Origin: Amborella trichopoda
Taxonomy: Eukaryota > Streptophyta > Magnoliopsida > Amborellales > Amborellaceae
Direction: 5' to 3'
Assembly: GCF_000471905.2 (NCBI RefSeq)
Contig: NW_006499436.1
Location: forward strand, 3,265,914-3,329,913
DNA length: 64,000 bases
Shown piece after piece: positions 57,201 through 64,000 of this stretch. How positions within the stretch are numbered: the first letter of the stretch is position 1; the number at the start of each line of letters is the position of its first letter. Made by a program: the position numbers and the translations under genes. Below the pieces are notes generated by a model. It did not search any database. It was not told the origin of the DNA and saw nothing but the letters and a program-made list of their open reading frames with translations.

Positions 57201-58458
57201 CATTGGATCAATAAAATGCATGTGTAAGAATTAAGTAGATAACGTGGACCGCTACTTTGGTTTCTACTGGTCATTTCATGCCAAAAAAGTCACATCTTGT
57301 AGCTTGAGATTGATTGTCTAGCTTGAGTAGTTTGATGCCTTGAAAACTTCTAAACATCACTTCTAAAAAAAAGCAAAAAGAAAAAAAGGGGGAAGTTGTA
57401 GAATTCTGAACGAGTATCAACAAGTGTAGAATCGAGATTGATTAATTGCGGAATCGAGAATCAGTAAATATGGGAAATGAGATTTTATGAGTGTTAGAAT
57501 CAAGGTTCCTAAAATAATGAATCGAGATTCTAGACTTCACAAAAATCTTGATTGCAAAATCAGGAATTGAGATTCTAGACGTCAAGGAAACGTCCGTGAA
57601 GATTCCTAGTCGGAATCGCTGAATCCGTCGCAACCTTTCGTGAGAGATTTGGGTAACTATGATCTTGACTTTTATAGGATATATTGACAATATGCATATA
57701 TATCATGTGGCCATGTTGGATGGTGTCCGCACTTTCATATTAGGTTATGTATCCGATATTTTGATGTTCTTTTGAACCTGGGCATACTCACACTTATGCC
57801 CTCATGAAGGTTTTTGATTCATTGGCCTTTTCTTCACAAGTGATTTTAGCTCAAACAAAATTTTCTTTAAAATTTACAATTTGTTTATTTGAAACCCTAT
57901 GGTATCATGCATTCATCTTTTCATGTTTGCCTTACCCTAGAGTAAGTTCTCTAAGTTATAAATAGCTTAAATAAATTATGTTTTTATTATGTTACTATTG
58001 CGGCTGCTGCTGTTGTTTTTGTTGTTGTCCACCGTCGTCGTCATTGTTGTTGGGGGTGGTTTTAATAGTAGTAATAAATAATAATAACAATAGTAGAAGT
58101 AATAATAATTATTTTACGCTATTTTTACTCTATTTACTTATCCAACGTGGTAGTTTTATGTTATTGTCTGGGTTACAACCATTATTTCGGAGGTACTACT
58201 TATCTGATCCTCTTTCCAAGTTACTAAATCATATGTATTCAAATAGCTATATGCATTCCTATATGTTCAGTTCAGGAGTTACCAATGAACCATTGTCCTC
58301 TTATGATCTTAACATCTTATTTCTTCTTTTTCTTTTGCTGCTTGAGTATGTGATGAATGTAAATCTTGTAGGCTCCGGAATTGCATTTGGAAGTCCATAA
58401 GCAAATGTTTACGCAACCAGCTAGTGGTTCAGGTTCTTCAACAACTTCAAATGTGAAG
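18101..58458 (+). CDS. TOM20: Mitochondrial import receptor subunit TOM20, plant type (partial, 5 exons visible)
   Basis: Plant TOM20 is an outer-membrane receptor of the TOM complex. It binds presequences of proteins entering mitochondria and is anchored by its C-terminal tail. The exons join in one frame to 162 codons. The order is [19 protein letters not shown] with [13 protein letters not shown] (exon 1), [15 protein letters not shown] (exon 2), [20 protein letters not shown] with [13 protein letters not shown] (exon 3), [12 protein letters not shown] (exon 4) and [12 protein letters not shown] (exon 5). [20 protein letters not shown] and [17 protein letters not shown] are hallmarks of the plant family with its TPR-like helices. 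Family members are about 190-210 residues. The missing 40 or so residues, including the basic Lys/Ser linker and the single membrane span, were not found up to 64000 and should be encoded downstream. No stop or frame error is seen in the exons, so the gene looks functional. Introns are 0.47, 3.8, 13.8, 21.8 and over 5.5 kb. Confidence 0.93.
18203..18676 (+). other. TOM20 intron 1
   Basis: 474 bp, GT...CTTCAG. T-rich, with no mobile element seen. Several short open frames inside it are chance. Confidence 0.85.
18677..18755 (+). CDS. TOM20: TOM20 exon 2
   Basis: 79 bases from acceptor CTTCAG to donor GTATTA; phase 0 in, phase 1 out. Encodes [20 protein letters not shown] and CIKMVE. The LTRWGG...ELSQF block is near-invariant in plant TOM20. 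Confidence 0.95.
18756..22527 (+). other. TOM20 intron 2 (3.8 kb)
   Basis: No gene or clear mobile element. It holds a GCATATG-rich short repeat patch at 20861-20967, T-runs near 20248-20280, and AT-rich sequence elsewhere. It ends with a TTTTAATTGCAG acceptor. Confidence 0.7.
20861..20967. repeat. GCATATG / GATGCAGG short repeat patch
   Basis: Variants of CATATGCAGGTGCATC, CGCATATGTGGGTGATG and CCACATATGCAGGCGCATC follow one another over about 107 bp. The patch is much more GC-rich than its surroundings. Origin unknown; possibly the end region of a decayed DNA transposon. Confidence 0.5.
22528..22697 (+). CDS. TOM20: TOM20 exon 3
   Basis: 170 bases from acceptor TTGCAG to donor GTACAC; phase 1 in, phase 0 out. 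Encodes the TPR-like core: [20 protein letters not shown], then [20 protein letters not shown], then [17 protein letters not shown]. The [11 protein letters not shown] and SHAFLTPD segments match plant TOM20 closely, and no residue of the core looks unusual. Confidence 0.96.
25330..25640 (+). repeat. Dispersed GGGATC-rich repeat, copy 1
   Basis: This stretch is rich in GGGATCAAGATCCC-type phrases and reads through CATATGTTAGGGATC, AACCTTTTGGGGATCTTGC and CCCAACCTTAAA. The same order of phrases is found inverted at about 33830-34100, inside a hAT-like element, so this is probably a fragment of a related element. Confidence 0.6.
26140..28860 (-). mobile_element. RTE-clade LINE, nearly full coding length, broken (copy 2)
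   Basis: Minus-strand order follows a plant RTE LINE. The endonuclease starts with [17 protein letters not shown] near 28640 and includes [13 protein letters not shown] near 28200. A linker with [19 protein letters not shown] (near 27720-27770) follows. The reverse transcriptase has [19 protein letters not shown] (near 26990-27050), [22 protein letters not shown] and the catalytic block [12 protein letters not shown] (near 26625-26660), then KTEYIDSEF and [18 protein letters not shown]. The active-site FADD is intact, but many stops and frame changes break the gene. The 3' end beyond AEMRMLRW (near 26160) is missing. The element is antisense to TOM20, in intron 3. A shorter relative is at 13060-14505. 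Confidence 0.88.
29295..29515 (+). mobile_element. RTE 3'-end / Au-like SINE fragment, second copy
   Basis: Shares with 15319-15492 the GGGTGAGGACCTTAAGCTTT start, the TCCCAAGCCCGGGTAAAGGA block, the CATGTAGCCAACGCC...ATTGGGATGAGGCTTGG end and an ATGATG tail. It has about 50 extra bases in the middle. It lies near the RTE LINE at 26140-28860 but on the opposite strand, so it is a separate insertion. Confidence 0.65.
30080..33520 (-). mobile_element. L1-clade LINE fragment, antisense, split by a hAT insertion
   Basis: On the minus strand, from high to low coordinates, there are: the region before the reverse transcriptase ([15 protein letters not shown] near 33370, [12 protein letters not shown] near 33130); the palm ([20 protein letters not shown] near 32040, [12 protein letters not shown]-like near 31880, [11 protein letters not shown] near 31700); the thumb ([20 protein letters not shown] near 30900); and the zf-RVT region ([21 protein letters not shown] near 30375-30437). 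Order and phrases match the longer L1 at 41243-48346. Stops and frame changes are frequent. The RNase H domain was not found. A 947-bp hAT element sits inside at 32130-33076. Confidence 0.82.
32130..33076. mobile_element. hAT-type non-autonomous element (947 bp) inside an L1
   Basis: The ends read CAATGTTTAAAAAGTCGG (left) and, inverted, CAATGTTCAAAAATTCGG (right): 18-bp inverted repeats with three differences. An exact 8-bp target duplication, GATCTTGT (32122-32129 and 33077-33084), flanks it and interrupts the L1 sequence. Both ends carry clusters of CCTAGGCGG-like motifs, while the middle is AT-rich. No transposase is encoded, so it would have depended on an autonomous hAT. A shorter relative is at 40699-41116. 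Confidence 0.88.
33544..34411. mobile_element. Probable hAT-like non-autonomous element (868 bp)
   Basis: The left end TAGGGGTGGGAAGCAGGTCAG and the right end CCTAACCGTTTACACCCTTA form imperfect inverted repeats of the TAGGGGTGTAAAC type known in plant hAT elements. The 8-bp flanks GGACAAGA and AGACTAGA agree at six positions and may be an aged target duplication. The interior holds GGGATC-rich repeats (also at 25330-25640, inverted) and a GGTC/GACC-rich right part. No coding region. Confidence 0.55.
36353..36436. repeat. (AC)n-type microsatellite
   Basis: Interrupted CA/GC-A dinucleotide tract with CATGCACGCACGC interruptions, about 50 bp before TOM20 exon 4 and close to its polypyrimidine region. 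Confidence 0.85.
36489..36536 (+). CDS. TOM20: TOM20 exon 4
   Basis: 48 bases, 16 codons, phase 0 on both sides, acceptor TTTGTAG and donor GTAGAT. Encodes [16 protein letters not shown], matching the conserved YLKSLE block of plant TOM20. It is a micro-exon isolated between introns of 13.8 and 21.8 kb. Confidence 0.95.
37445..39726 (+). mobile_element. L1-clade LINE, 5'-truncated, with RNase H remnant
   Basis: The + strand holds the second half of an L1 reverse transcriptase ([10 protein letters not shown] near 37465, DDTLVFLGAN-like near 37617-37650, [11 protein letters not shown] near 38035). A zf-RVT finger follows ([20 protein letters not shown], near 38785-38845), then an RNase H part (SVKLNFDRC near 39205, [15 protein letters not shown] near 39372-39416). 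It ends in an A-rich tail near 39713-39726. A 26-bp direct duplication (TTACAGTTACTTATGGCCAC...) lies near 39484-39535. Several stops and frame changes make it dead. The sequence is clearly diverged from the L1 at 41243-48346, so it is another subfamily or older. Confidence 0.8.
40699..41116. mobile_element. hAT-type MITE-like element (418 bp)
   Basis: The left end TAGTGTTTGAAAAAGCG and the right end, inverted, CAGTGTTTCAAAAAGTGG form the inverted repeats. An exact 8-bp target duplication, GTTCCACT, flanks it (40691-40698 and 41117-41124). Both end regions carry many CCTAGGCGG / GGCGGGTTTAGGCGG motifs, making them far more GC-rich than the AT-rich middle. No coding capacity. Same family type as 32130-33076. 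Confidence 0.9.
41450..44163 (+). pseudogene. L1 ORF1 (RNA-binding protein) remnant
   Basis: ORF1 proteins of plant L1s bind the element RNA. The N-terminal part (about 41570-42010) spans two frames and has [20 protein letters not shown], a fold with LILQEP, and [19 protein letters not shown] followed by [14 protein letters not shown], the pattern of the DUF4283 domain found in plant L1 ORF1s. A long Pro/Ser/Thr-rich, low-complexity stretch (about 42330-43790) follows. After it comes a short ordered piece ([20 protein letters not shown], near 43880-43945) leading to the ORF2 start. At least three frame changes are needed, so it is dead. The cytosine-rich composition on the + strand keeps several frames open by chance. 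Confidence 0.7.
44117..44965 (+). pseudogene. L1 ORF2 endonuclease domain remnant
   Basis: The first ATG (44117) gives MNVRCLG, the usual N-V-R-G-L-G start of an L1 AP endonuclease. TEIK (E of the active site), then YGP near 44430, GGDFN near 44513-44528, SKLDIF near 44685-44702 and SDHCPI near 44766-44783 follow in family order, so the catalytic Asn, Glu, Asp and His positions are recognisable. The frame changes near 44413 and there are in-frame stops in the middle, so it is inactive. This enzyme nicks target DNA to prime reverse transcription. Confidence 0.85.
45490..46580 (+). pseudogene. L1 ORF2 reverse transcriptase domain remnant
   Basis: The frame from 45499 opens with [20 protein letters not shown] and continues through [40 protein letters not shown] and [20 protein letters not shown]. 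Consensus GLRQGD is GLRHGD here. The palm motif LQFADD is LQYAYD (46032-46050), so the first catalytic Asp is Tyr and the enzyme should be dead. [31 protein letters not shown] and [20 protein letters not shown] follow, in a changed frame after about 46380. This domain copies the element RNA at the nicked target. Confidence 0.9.
47130..47418 (+). pseudogene. L1 ORF2 zf-RVT domain remnant
   Basis: The fragment reads [20 protein letters not shown] and [13 protein letters not shown], the C-x2-C...H-x4-C finger region that follows the reverse transcriptase in plant L1s. The zinc-binding Cys and His are kept. An in-frame stop lies just upstream. Confidence 0.85.
47690..48157 (+). pseudogene. L1 ORF2 RNase H domain remnant
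   Basis: [20 protein letters not shown] and [20 protein letters not shown] give the first catalytic Asp and the GxGG turn of an RNase H. After a frame change come the LVEGDAH-like, VVSWKHIW and [10 protein letters not shown] blocks, the last holding the terminal Asp. The domain is placed after zf-RVT, as in the plant L1 group that gained an RNase H. About two frame changes break it. The stop is at 48155-48157 and a short 3' UTR leads to the A-tail. Confidence 0.88.
48736..49649 (+). mobile_element. L1-clade LINE, 5'-truncated copy (RNase H end)
   Basis: Starts inside the linker before RNase H ([20 protein letters not shown]) and continues through [58 protein letters not shown] and [13 protein letters not shown] to TAA at 49377-49379. 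A 3' UTR and an A-run at 49639-49649 follow. It is close to the 3' part of the L1 at 41243-48346, including the final bases before the tail, but less interrupted. In the second catalytic block the usual VEGDA reads VEGYA, so a catalytic Asp is changed. No clear target duplication was found. Confidence 0.88.
50673..54436 (+). mobile_element. Internal region of the copia fossil
   Basis: At 3.76 kb it is shorter than usual for copia elements (about 4.5-5 kb). Parts in order: gag-like region from about 50740, a zinc-knuckle-like patch near 51480-51525, protease near 51600 ([11 protein letters not shown]), integrase from about 52000 ([22 protein letters not shown]), reverse transcriptase about 53130-53710 ([21 protein letters not shown]), RNase H remnant about 54050-54290, and a purine-rich tract just before 54437. 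The order fits Ty1/copia. The region is broken by many disruptions and is a fossil. Confidence 0.85.
54437..56524 (+). repeat. 3' LTR of the copia fossil
   Basis: About 2.09 kb, from TGCTGGGGTTTGTAG to CATGTCTTTCA. It aligns by eye in the same order with the four pieces of the 5' LTR. It contains about 400 bp (roughly 54996-55415), rich in GGATC/GATCC phrases, that is absent at the matching point of the 5' LTR near 48590. Confidence 0.82.
56860..57640. repeat. GAATCGAGATTC-rich degenerate repeat region
   Basis: More than a dozen imperfect copies of GGAATCGAGATTC and its reverse complement are spread over about 780 bp, separated by unrelated AT-rich sequence. It resembles in style, but not exactly, the GGGATC-rich repeats at 25330-25640, 33830-34100 and 55000-55415. 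Confidence 0.55.
58372..58458 (+). CDS. TOM20: TOM20 exon 5
   Basis: 87 bases, 29 codons, phase 0 on both sides, acceptor CTTGTAG and donor GTCTGC. Encodes [20 protein letters not shown] and then GSSTTSNVK. The APELHxEVHKQ start is typical of the last TPR-flanking helix of plant TOM20, and the Ser/Thr-rich end is the variable linker before the membrane anchor. Confidence 0.94.
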
Positions 58459-58701
58459 GTCTGCTTAAAAATATATTATGGTCTCTTATGCTTCATGTCA
58501 TGGTGTTATAAGTGATGATATCTTTGATTTACGTGTACTTTCTGCAATAAGAGCATCTTGCTTTTATTAAATGACTATCTATTATTACTGCAAGTGTTTC
58601 TTATTTGCTATGTGAGAATTATAAATGTAGATAACAATGACATGCAAGATGGTTTAACTTGGTATATTTACCCAAATGTATATCAATATTGAGTAGGTGA
58701 G

Positions 58702-58753
58702 GGATATAGTAGACCCATTATTGTGATGGATATAGTAGACCCATTATTGTGAT
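58702..58753. repeat. 26-bp direct duplication
   Basis: GGATATAGTAGACCCATTAT plus TGTGAT occurs twice, head to tail and exact. A young local duplication. Confidence 0.95.
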
Positions 58754-61700
58754 GCTGAGATTTTGTTTTGACCAAGAAAATAATCAATTTCTTTTTATTA
58801 ATCGGTACAAATAGATCAAGCATCTTTTCAATTTATATTTTGTACTATGTTAGCTGGAAAGCCCCTCATCTGGAATAAGTGAGCTCATTATGATCGCATC
58901 TGTGTTCTTTAATTATTTATGTTGGGTTGGCCGAGTGTTGTGCATTAAATGTGATGACTGGTTTGCATATGCTGGCTCATGCTGTGAGAGACAAACGTTC
59001 TCGGATGATTGGATCAGCATGGTATGATTTCACTTTATATAATTTGCTAATATTTCTTATCCATTCAGCATCCCTCTTTCTAGATTTTTCCTATAGAACA
59101 TTTGACATATGAAGAAGACAGTCTGATCAAACTGAGAAAACTGAATTAGATCTATAGACCCTATAATACATGGGGAAGTTTAAGTCACTCTTGCATGGAC
59201 TTAGACTCAGCTTCACATGGATCTAAGCTTTTGGACACAACTAGCCCAGATACCTTCGATATGTCAATTTAGGTGTCTAGTAAGAATCCCAAGTGTGGAA
59301 AGAAAGAGGAATTCCATTTTTTTTTTCAAATGTGGGATACCTTGTTTTTTGAAATAGATGGCATGCCTTGTGTACAACCAGGGTGGATTTTAGGTCTTTG
59401 TATGCTCTTTGAATTCCTACACTAAAATGAAACTTAGTGAAAGAGTGGTCATCGACAGTGTCACAGTGGTAAGCACAAAAGCATTACCTAAAACATGATG
59501 AACTAGAAAGAGAGCTTTTCTTTGTGCTAATTAGAAAAACTTCACTTCTTGTTTAATGACACCTACATATAAGAAATGAAACAGTGAGGAGCATGTGGGA
59601 AGCTGATTGTTTGAAGGTAACCTTGCATATCTTCTGAAGGACTTTTAGGTGATAGAGATTATGTGAAAGTTTGGGAACCAAAGGTGCAGGACGTTTTGGG
59701 TATCACGATTGCCATCCTGAGTTGCATAGCGGATTGGTGGCATTGGCTGTGCGATCCTGTTAACATCTTTTGAATCCTTTCTACAGTAGACAATGAGATG
59801 TCTTCCATGTGTTAATCTATATACTGAATTTATTGTGATGTCTATTTCTCCATCATCGTCATGCAATCACAGCCTGCCTCTTTATTGATTTGACCATAAC
59901 CATCGAAAAAAAGAGTCACATCTTTTCCTCTTGGATGAGAGTCCTAGTACAAATATATTTAGATTTGAGAATCCTGATCTAGAAGGGATCGGGATTTGTG
60001 CTATATATTCTCTTGTAAAATAGGAGTGTCCTAAAATATAAGGGAGTCCTAGTAAATACGGTTACCCAAGATGTATTGGATTCAGATAAACTTTTACTTT
60101 CTAATTTTTGTTTTCTTTAAAATAGTATGGGACTATCACTCAAATGATTAAACCACTTTACAAAATCGTTAACGCTGCCAAAACATTCTATTTAACATTG
60201 AAATGGTTACTTTTTGTTCATGGTTGGCTACTCAAAACTCATTTTTGTTCATTGTAAACCCTTGTCCTGTTTTCCTTGTTGTGAGCAATCAGGCGTATCC
60301 GTGTCATTTGGCTTGGGCACTTAAGGAGGCTAAATTACGAAAATGCCCTTAACTTTTTAAGATTCCCTGCTTATTTAGGGCTCCCTATCTTGAACAGGGG
60401 TAATTTGGTCATTGTTGAACATTTTTTTAAGGAGATACCTGACTGTAGTGAAACTTCAGAAGTAACCATCCTAATGTTACTTGGAATGATTTGACCACCT
60501 TAATGATTTTGTAATGTGGTTTGACCATTTAATTGAATTTTTTTCAAATAATTTAGAAAATATGTATTCTCTTAATGTTTAAATTTTTAATTAAGAAAAA
60601 TTATTAATTTAAAAGTATTTGCCAAAAATAAGGGATATGAAAAATGATGTTACCTTACAAAATACAATAGTAATAAATGGGGTTTAATAAATTTCCAAAG
60701 TTTTCTCAACTCCATTAGTTTTCTTTTTTTTCAATTAAATAAAGGGATATAATACCATCTTTTTCATTTCAAAAATTGAATATTATTTTAAAAATAATTT
60801 GTATCTGTTTTAAATATGAAAATTTATTTATAATTTGATTGGTTGTGGTTGTGCATTCTGCAGGTTGTGGGCTAGTGGTCTAAATATATGTGTACTCTGT
60901 TTCTTTTTGGTGAGATGTACTATTTATGCGAACTGTTTGAGCTTTTTTTGGGCATTATTGATTTTCTAAAAGCTTGTAAAGGTATTTTCTTATTCTTGTG
61001 TCTACAATCTTGGTGCATCCATACTGTTTGGAAGGGGCAATTTATTCATCAATATGTGTTGGATCTTGTATATTAGGAATTGTCATCCATTTTATGTTCA
61101 ACTTGACATGCTACCAGTGTCATACTCACTCACATTTAACAAATGTAAATGGCATTGGAGCCAAAAATGTGGGACCTGGGTTCATCATAAAAGGAAAATG
61201 GTGGCAGGTCCTTTGCCATCTAGTCGTTATTATATGTTATGTCGTCCATAAGTGGTGCATTTGAGAAAACAAACTTAGAGCTAGTGAGTCCATGGGGCAT
61301 GAAGTTAAGGTGGTGAATTATCCTATACTTATGGTATCCTCCTTATATTTGAATTAGGTGACCTATCAGTAGTGTTCGCCTTTCCTGCAATATGGTTGAA
61401 GTCCATGATTTGAAGTTTTCACAATAAATCCTCACAAGTTTCTTCCAAGCTCATCCTGAATGATTTCCAATCCTTAAAGCCACATATCATGGCCTGGACC
61501 TCCATACTAATGGGAGTCACCCTTAAACCCTATGCCAAGGCCTCCTGTACTTCAGTATGAATGGAATTTAAGGCCAAGGCTTTCCACAAAACACTTAAAA
61601 TTCACTATCGTTATTCTGAATATACTATGTCATGTGGACAATGACCAAAGATCTACAGTTTCTAGAGGTTTGAATTGTTTGATACATGAAAGTGGCCATT

Positions 61701-62532
61701 CTTGGTCTTTGCAAAGCCCTAGTGATACCATACCCTCGATGACCTCAATCAACGTTCTTCTTTCATCTATTTGATAAAGTAGAGCTTCCCAATGCTTCCA
61801 GTTCCCACAACTCTCTGTTGCTTCTCCCTTCTTTCCTAATACAAACTTCTGAACTTATTCTAGCTTATCGTGTTCTTTTGTCTCTTCCTTATGTAGATTC
61901 CTTCTAAGGTTTGGTATCCAACTGCAAATTTCTTTTGGTGGGGTAGGTTGGCCGTGGGATTCGAACCTGAGATGAGGTGTGTTAGCATCAGCACCCTATC
62001 CATTCATGCCTGGAGTTCAATCCCCACTCCAGCTGTGATATCTTCTTTACCAATAAAAGTGAAACTGGACATTTTTTTACGATTTTGAATCAAAATAGGA
62101 ATTCCTCACTTGCTCTGCATGTCTCTTGTGATAGCCCTTGTCCTGAAAAACTACATGAATTTTCTCTCTGTGCCACCACCTACACCTCGTCTTATTGCCA
62201 TCCTGCAGGTCTACACATTTCTTAATAAGGTACTTATCCGAACATTTCTTCCAGCCTACTTGACTTCCATATCAATTTAACAACCAAAGCCTTATACACC
62301 ACGTCCGCTTTATGAATTCGACGCCCATTGTGTTTCTTTCTTGGGTCTAAATACGTTCTTTCCTTTGGACAAGATTTAACAAATTTATGTAAGCTCTGGC
62401 CTTGTTAAGCCAGCCCTTGGAGTTCAATATGTCTGTTAACTATTTAAATGGTAGCAGTCATTTACTGTATGTGATCTATGCTTATACAGGGTGCTAATAC
62501 AGGGTGGTGGGCTCGGATCCTTGTGCATGCTT

Positions 62533-62605
62533 CTGGGCTTGGGCTTGGGCTTGGGCTTGGGCTTGGGCTTGGACTTGGGCTTTGGCTTGGGCTTGGCTTA
62601 GGCTT
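62533..62605. repeat. (TGGGCT)n minisatellite
   Basis: About twelve hexamer units, exact at first and then with small changes (TGGACT, TTGGCT, TAGGCT). A short tandem repeat with no sign of function. Confidence 0.92.
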
Positions 62606-62879
62606 AAATGAAGTCCAATAGGTAAACATATGCTATTTTCTGAGAAAGGGAAAAGATTACAATTGATAAGTTTAATGCAATGTGGTTAATTATAAGTAAT
62701 AAATAAATGAGTAGTGGCTGCTATTCTCAACAAAACACTGATGGGAATCCAAAATTCTGTGGCGCTAGTATTACCGACCATCTTTTTGGTTAGGAATGGT
62801 ATACTACTTGCAGGGTTTCAGCTGATGGAACATTCGTGATACTGGGTAGAACATCTGACATATCAAGCTCCATGATGAA

Positions 62880-64000
62880 CCACACTCCACCTCCTACCAC
62901 CTCCAACTGCCCCCTACCTTCTGTTCTGGCACGTCACCTCCAACTGCCCCCTACCCTCTGTTGCTCTCCCTCCACTGTATCACAATTATGCGCATCTCCT
63001 TAAGCCTTCCTCCTCTCGCCACTTCTCCTTTTCACCTCCTGGTTTCCTCTCCACTAATCCTCTGGCTCTCCCCCCACTTTCTACCCCCTCTTCGTCTGGA
63101 GTTCCCTCCTGCCACCCTCTCCCTGAACCCCCTCATTTCTCCCCTCCTCTGGGTATTAACCATAGTTGTTTCATCCCTTTGCGAGAGGTGGTTCACCCCT
63201 TGGATTGGCTCTTAAGCTATGCTCCTCGCTCATCGGCTGTTTCCATCCCAAAAGAGACGATATTCGGGGATTGAAAAAGGGGGCTAAAGTTACTGAAAGG
63301 AGATTGACCTCGCCTGTTGCCACTTCAAAGATGGCCGTATCCTTTTCATCTTTTCGTCTACTACCTTGGCAAATCAGCCCTCGACTCCCAGCCTCCTTCC
63401 TTCAATGGTGTGGCTCTCTCGATGGTAGAATGGTATCCTCTCCTAGATGCCTGTAAACCCCAGAGAATCTGGCTTAGTGTTTGTTATAGCCCTCTACATG
63501 CTTGGATGATACCCCTTTACATGCTGGGCACCTCTCCTTCAAATCCATTGGCGAGAAGTGTGGGCACCTCGTAGCCATTCGCTGGAAATCCTGTTAATTG
63601 CTTCTGCTAGGTTCCATCTTACTTCTAGTGGAGGCCCTGGATCCCCGGTCTGTTCCACCTGTCCTCTGGGTAAGTATTGCCAAAGCTTTTTTCCATTTAG
63701 CAACGTCCTGGTCCCCCACCTCCGTAGTTGCTGTTTGCCAAGCCCAAACAGCAGGAGCCCTTGTTTCAGCTGCAGACCACGATAAATGGACTACGGTACG
63801 CTGCAAGGACCTCTGTTGGATCAATTGTAGTCCCTGTGCTCCTCAGGAACACCCGTTCTGTACTCCATCCTCCCCTGGTCCTTCGACCCATTCGATGACC
63901 CGTGCTCCTACTGAGGTCCCCCCCCCACGGGTCTCGAGGACAACACTCAAGTAGATGCAGCCGACTCTTACCTGATGCCACCTACTAGCCCCACCTTGAT
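62880..64000 (+). mobile_element. L1-clade LINE, 5' part, runs off the window
   Basis: C-rich leader sequence (about 62880-63170) is followed by ORF1-like pieces: SLIGCFHPKRDDIRGLKKGA near 63220-63290, VATSKMAVSFSS, RIWLSVCYSPLHAW near 63465-63505, and CGHLVAIRWKS near 63560-63590. These match, in order, [19 protein letters not shown] and [14 protein letters not shown] of the L1 at 41243-48346. Frame changes and stops show decay. The rest lies beyond base 64000. Confidence 0.75.

Larger units (their letters stand above)
36537..58371 (+). other. TOM20 intron 4 (21.8 kb, nested transposons)
   Basis: Besides the listed elements, 36.54-37.44 kb holds a 20-bp direct duplication (GGAAAAGGTGCACACCAAGA, near 36980-37021) and no recognised gene. 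The 39.73-40.24 kb part shows nothing. The 56.53-58.37 kb part has GAATCGAGATTC-rich repeats and a CTG/TTG-rich patch near 57990-58060. The intron ends AAATCTTGTAG. Confidence 0.8.
58459..64000 (+). other. TOM20 intron 5 (beginning; over 5.5 kb)
   Basis: No sequence like the expected last exon (Lys-rich linker, one hydrophobic helix, Pro-rich tail) was found, so the intron is taken to run past the window end. It holds a 26-bp direct duplication at 58702-58753, AT-rich sequence from 58.8 to 61.4 kb, a possible minus-strand RNase H scrap near 61380-61560, a tRNA-like patch near 61940-62040, a TGGGCT repeat, and an L1 start. Confidence 0.65.

Noticed and set aside
57978-58400. 140-codon frame running into TOM20 exon 5 as a gene or alternative exon
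   Set aside because: It reads exon 5 in the wrong frame and is made mostly of a CTG/TTG/AAT-rich intronic patch.
1-64000. Bacterial-type features (operons, ribosome binding sites, riboswitches, replication origins), organelle DNA insertions and tRNA/rRNA genes
   Set aside because: None could be recognised; the sequence is plant nuclear DNA with spliced genes and retrotransposons.

Overview
The window is nuclear DNA of a flowering plant. It holds one recognisable host gene, a plant-type TOM20 (mitochondrial import receptor) on the + strand. Five coding exons are readable (18101-18202, 18677-18755, 22528-22697, 36489-36536, 58372-58458). They keep one reading frame and have GT/AG borders, but total only 486 coding bases over more than 40 kb. 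The C-terminal exon (membrane anchor) is not visible and probably lies beyond base 64000. Such large, transposon-filled introns fit a plant with an expanded genome, for example a woody magnoliid or early-diverging eudicot; the species cannot be fixed from this sequence.

Bases 1-17.7 kb are AT-rich intergenic DNA with no supported host gene. They contain GA/CT microsatellites, a diverged tandem array (1.4-2.45 kb), a solo LTR with a 5-bp target duplication (2893-4363), PIF/Harbinger remnants (transposase at 4.4-5.5 kb, Myb-like partner at 10.1-10.8 kb), a 30-bp tandem array (12.5-12.7 kb) and a decayed RTE-clade LINE (13.1-14.5 kb). The TOM20 promoter and 5' leader occupy about 17.7-18.1 kb.

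Intron 3 (13.8 kb) holds a nearly complete but broken RTE LINE, a stand-alone RTE/Au-type 3' module, an antisense L1 LINE split by a hAT element, and a second hAT-like element. Intron 4 (21.8 kb) holds a 5'-truncated L1 and then a nested structure. An old Ty1/copia element (40249-56524, target duplication CCAAT) carries in its 5' LTR a 418-bp hAT element, a 7.1-kb L1 with an RNase H domain, and a second truncated L1. Intron 5 begins at 58459 and ends, within the window, in the 5' part of another L1.

I found no unknown gene system. The most interesting content is structural: a very small gene stretched by nested insertions, whose relative order can be read from target duplications, and a hAT family with CCTAGGCGG-rich ends. 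All similarity judgements were made by eye from the sequence; none were computed.
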